64,000 nucleotides of DNA, from assembly GCA_019745395.1 (NCBI GenBank), contig JAIETG010000013.1:124001-188000 (forward strand). The letters are read 5' to 3'. The DNA is from Rhabdochlamydiaceae bacterium. Its GTDB lineage: Bacteria > Chlamydiota > Chlamydiia > Chlamydiales > Rhabdochlamydiaceae. Below the pieces are notes generated by a model. The model saw only the letters and a list, made by a program, of their open reading frames with translations, had not been told where the DNA came from and did not search any database. Of the stretch, positions 62,116 to 64,000 are shown in pieces. Both the position numbers and the translations under genes were made by a program. Within the stretch, counting starts at the first letter, position 1. Each line of letters opens with the position of its first letter.

Positions 62116-62904
62116 ATGATTGATCGAAAAAAGGAAAATCCTTTATTTTTTTTCCCATTTCTAAATTTTTGGATCTTTATGTTAAATATTTTAAGTGTGC
62201 AGGCCTATGCTGGCAATGCTACAGAAGTAGCCTCTATGTCATGTCCAAATGTGCCTGTAGTAGATATAAGTAAAATTTGTCAGGAATCGATCCTTTCTTG
62301 GCAAAGTCATCATGCTGCAGAAAAAAAGCTACGCGATTGTTTAGGACAGTGGAATCCGTTAAATGTCCCAGCTTCTTCTACGGCCAAAAAATATAAGCCT
62401 TTGAGGGAAGATACGATAGCTCAGCGTGTGTCTCACTGCTCCGCACTGAGAAAAAAGGTAGATGGAGCGATTTCAGAGCTGAGATGTAAAGCCCAGCAAG
62501 AGAGGATTTTTACACGAGGTCAAATATTTCCCATGCATTTGTGCGCAAGGGGAAACTTTCTCGATGCCTTAGCGCGTAGATCTGAGAATCTTGTCATAGG
62601 AACGTTATTTGCCTTGAACCTTGCGCTTCGAAGTTCTATGGAAGAAGTTTCAGAGATTTGCCTGAATGATCAGGCAGATCAACAAGTTCTGTATTATGTG
62701 CCAGATTCAGTTCTAGGGATATCGACAGGAGTTGATTTTAAAGTGATGGAACAACAAAAAAAGTTCTTTCCTAAGTTAGTAAAAGAAATTGATTCAGGGA
62801 TCGAAGAGCTGCGAAAAATAGAGAAGGAGGGGGAAGACTTGATCTGGTCTACTCCTGAGTTTTTGATTAATCACATAGCAAAACGGATGTTGTCTTGGTT
62901 TTAG
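62116..62904 (+). CDS. Exported Cys-rich hypothetical protein
   Basis: Residues ~9-32 form a signal peptide (FFFPFLNFWIFMLNILSVQAYA). The mature ~230 residues are helical and hold seven Cys (in SMSCPNV, KICQES, RDCLGQ, SHCSAL, ELRCKA, HLCARG and EICLND), a pattern suiting disulfide formation in the periplasm or outer envelope, as is common in chlamydial surface proteins. The family is not recognised. ATG 62116 could be replaced by an in-frame Met at residue 22, which would shorten the signal. The gene ends before an unassigned 321-base spacer. Confidence 0.65.
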   Translation: MIDRKKENPLFFFPFLNFWIFMLNILSVQAYAGNATEVASMSCPNVPVVDISKICQESILSWQSHHAAEKKLRDCLGQWNPLNVPASSTAKKYKPLREDTIAQRVSHCSALRKKVDGAISELRCKAQQERIFTRGQIFPMHLCARGNFLDALARRSENLVIGTLFALNLALRSSMEEVSEICLNDQADQQVLYYVPDSVLGISTGVDFKVMEQQKKFFPKLVKEIDSGIEELRKIEKEGEDLIWSTPEFLINHIAKRMLSWF

Positions 62905-63225
62905 GCGATTTTCTAAGCTTGTAAAACCGCCTTATTCTGTATTGGAACTAACGTTTTTTTAATTGGTAGCTCGAGCTGTTGCTGAAGTAATCGTTACAGT
63001 TGCAGTAGTTGATGTGTAAGAGACTCTAGCAGCGAATAGATCAAACGTTTATGTGATTTATTTGCATTTATAGTTTTAGTTGCTTTAATGAATCGTGATC
63101 CTTCCTTAAGGAAGCAGTACCAACTCATACAACTTCAAACATCATTCGTCTTTTTCTGAGTAAAGGATTGCTCAAAAAAGGAAGAATCCTTTATCAAGGT
63201 GCTCCTTTAAAACAGGAGTCAACTC
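62905..63225 (+). other. 321-base spacer with possible gene remnants
   Basis: No intact gene. A weak hairpin (GGCGATTTT with AAAACCGCC, one mismatch) sits at the left end. Two short plus-strand frames read protein-like: VARAVAEVIVTVAVVDV, ending near 63020, and FLKEAVPTHTTSNIIRLFLS plus KGLLKKGRILYQG, ending inside the start of the mgtE gene. Neither has a start codon of its own, and I could not connect them to a known family. Confidence 0.35.
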
Positions 63226-64000
63226 ATGAGAAAGAAACCCTCTAAGGTCCTCGTCAAAGATCGGATGCATCAGGCTCTAGTTGTTGTACAAGAAGATCAT
63301 ACGATTAAAGAAGCGGTCAATATTTTACGAAAAAGACAGAGCGATGGAAAGATTATCTATTTTTACGTAACAGATGCCGATCAGAAACTGCAGGGGATTG
63401 TTTCAGCAAGAACTCTTCTATTAGCAGATCCTCAGGCTCTCATTAGAGATATCATGGAAAAATCTGTTTTTTGTTTGCAAGAAGATCAAAATCTTGAGCA
63501 GGCGATGGAGGCTCTTTCTCATCGACGTTTGTTAGCTCTTCCTGTTGTTGATTCGGAAAATGTCCTTAAAGGCGTTGTCGATGTGCAGATGTATCTACAA
63601 GAGAATATCGATATTTTTAAAGAACAGAGAAATCAAGACGTGTTTCAACTCTTAGGTATGACGTTCGAAGAGGGGGTATATAAATCCCCTTGGAAAAGCT
63701 ATAGTAAGAGGATGCCTTGGATTTTATGTAATATGGCCGGGGGGATTGCTTGCGCAGTTGTCTCTCGTATGTTTCAACTTGTTTTAGGGAAGGTGCTTAT
63801 TTTAGCTATGTTCATTCCTCTGGTATTATCGCTTAGTGAGTCGATTTCTATGCAGTCGATGACGCAAAGTTTTCATATTTTGCGCAAACAAAACATCTCT
63901 TGGCATAAGATTTTTGGGCGCATGTTTTCAGAAATTCGTACAGCCATTTTGATGTCTTTAACTAGTGGAATATTAGTAGGATTGCTGTCGCTCTTCTGGG
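63226..64000 (+). CDS. mgtE: Magnesium transporter MgtE, N-terminal 258 codons
   Basis: The frame from ATG 63226 (AGGAG upstream) is open to the window edge. A pair of CBS domains fills residues ~8-130 (VKDRMHQALVVVQEDHT, MEALSHRRLLALPVVDSENV). From ~165 the membrane domain begins with MPWILCNMAGGIACAVVSR and IPLVLSLSESISMQSMT, the MgtE pore-helix pattern. This fits MgtE magnesium channels, with the CBS pair as magnesium sensor. The usual N-terminal superhelical domain is missing; the protein begins directly with CBS. The C-terminus is beyond the window. Confidence 0.88.
   Translation, partial: MRKKPSKVLVKDRMHQALVVVQEDHTIKEAVNILRKRQSDGKIIYFYVTDADQKLQGIVSARTLLLADPQALIRDIMEKSVFCLQEDQNLEQAMEALSHRRLLALPVVDSENVLKGVVDVQMYLQENIDIFKEQRNQDVFQLLGMTFEEGVYKSPWKSYSKRMPWILCNMAGGIACAVVSRMFQLVLGKVLILAMFIPLVLSLSESISMQSMTQSFHILRKQNISWHKIFGRMFSEIRTAILMSLTSGILVGLLSLFW

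Noticed and set aside
1-64000. tRNA, rRNA, CRISPR or insertion sequence
   Set aside because: I scanned every spacer and found no tRNA-like arms, no repeat-spacer array, and no transposase signature. The spacers that remain unexplained are listed as features.

Overview
The window comes from a chlamydial genome outside the genus Chlamydia, most likely one of the environmental families (Simkaniaceae, Rhabdochlamydiaceae or a relative). The lineage markers are a short lysine/alanine-rich histone H1-like protein, the small basic protein shared by Chlamydiae and Verrucomicrobia, an IspG with a large central insertion, the Tgt/YhhQ queuine salvage pair, a DhnA-type aldolase and an RNase R. The DNA is AT-rich and gene-dense, with many 4-bp overlaps inside operons and several overlapping convergent gene ends. 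I saw no rRNA, tRNA, insertion sequence or CRISPR array. Family placement is inference; no database was available.

Layout. 0-4 kb: lineage-specific genes, including the start of an exported kinase-like gene cut by the window edge and a 672-residue protein with a lipid/actin-fragmin-kinase-like catalytic signature. 4-7 kb: an RDD membrane protein, then a translationally coupled pair, a sugar/inositol-type porter and a CDP-alcohol phosphatidyltransferase that resembles eukaryotic phosphatidylinositol synthase. 7.1-8.9 kb: tgt and yhhQ. 9-13.7 kb: a membrane-anchored GT2 glycosyltransferase, two more kinase-like paralogues and a DUF3604 protein. 13.7-17.9 kb: a CBS/DUF21 protein, YbeY, two tiny basic proteins, a HolC-like protein and a tandem DUF502 pair. 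18-20 kb: a hydrophobic orphan and a GH18-like protein. 20.5-27.9 kb: a seven-gene housekeeping operon (aspS, aroK, mreD-like, suhB, folD, degenerate HAD, rnr) whose aspartyl-tRNA synthetase is archaeal-type and carries a C-terminal YbaK-like domain. 27.9-37.7 kb: six large hydrophobic proteins of no known family; at least three share a glycine-rich signature, and several genes have their own terminator. 37.8-44.3 kb: a dicarboxylate/glutamate symporter, ispG, rarA and an APC transporter. 44.5-48 kb: tiny genes, an exported glutaredoxin, an exported cyclophilin, the histone-like gene and a flavoprotein. 48-53 kb: more lineage-specific genes, including a paralogous pair of soluble proteins. 53.5-64 kb: a GNAT, dhnA, a very large AsmA-like protein, glmS, a thioesterase, a methyltransferase, a Cys-rich exported protein and the start of an MgtE-type magnesium transporter.

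The most notable candidate system is the porter plus eukaryote-like phosphatidylinositol synthase. It suggests that the bacterium imports a polyol and makes phosphatidylinositol itself. A PI/actin-fragmin-kinase-like protein lies about 2 kb away, so a bacterium-encoded phosphoinositide capability is a testable idea. The second is the family of three exported proteins that share a remote kinase-like signature. The third is the block of signature-sharing membrane proteins at 32.7-36.9 kb and its neighbours.
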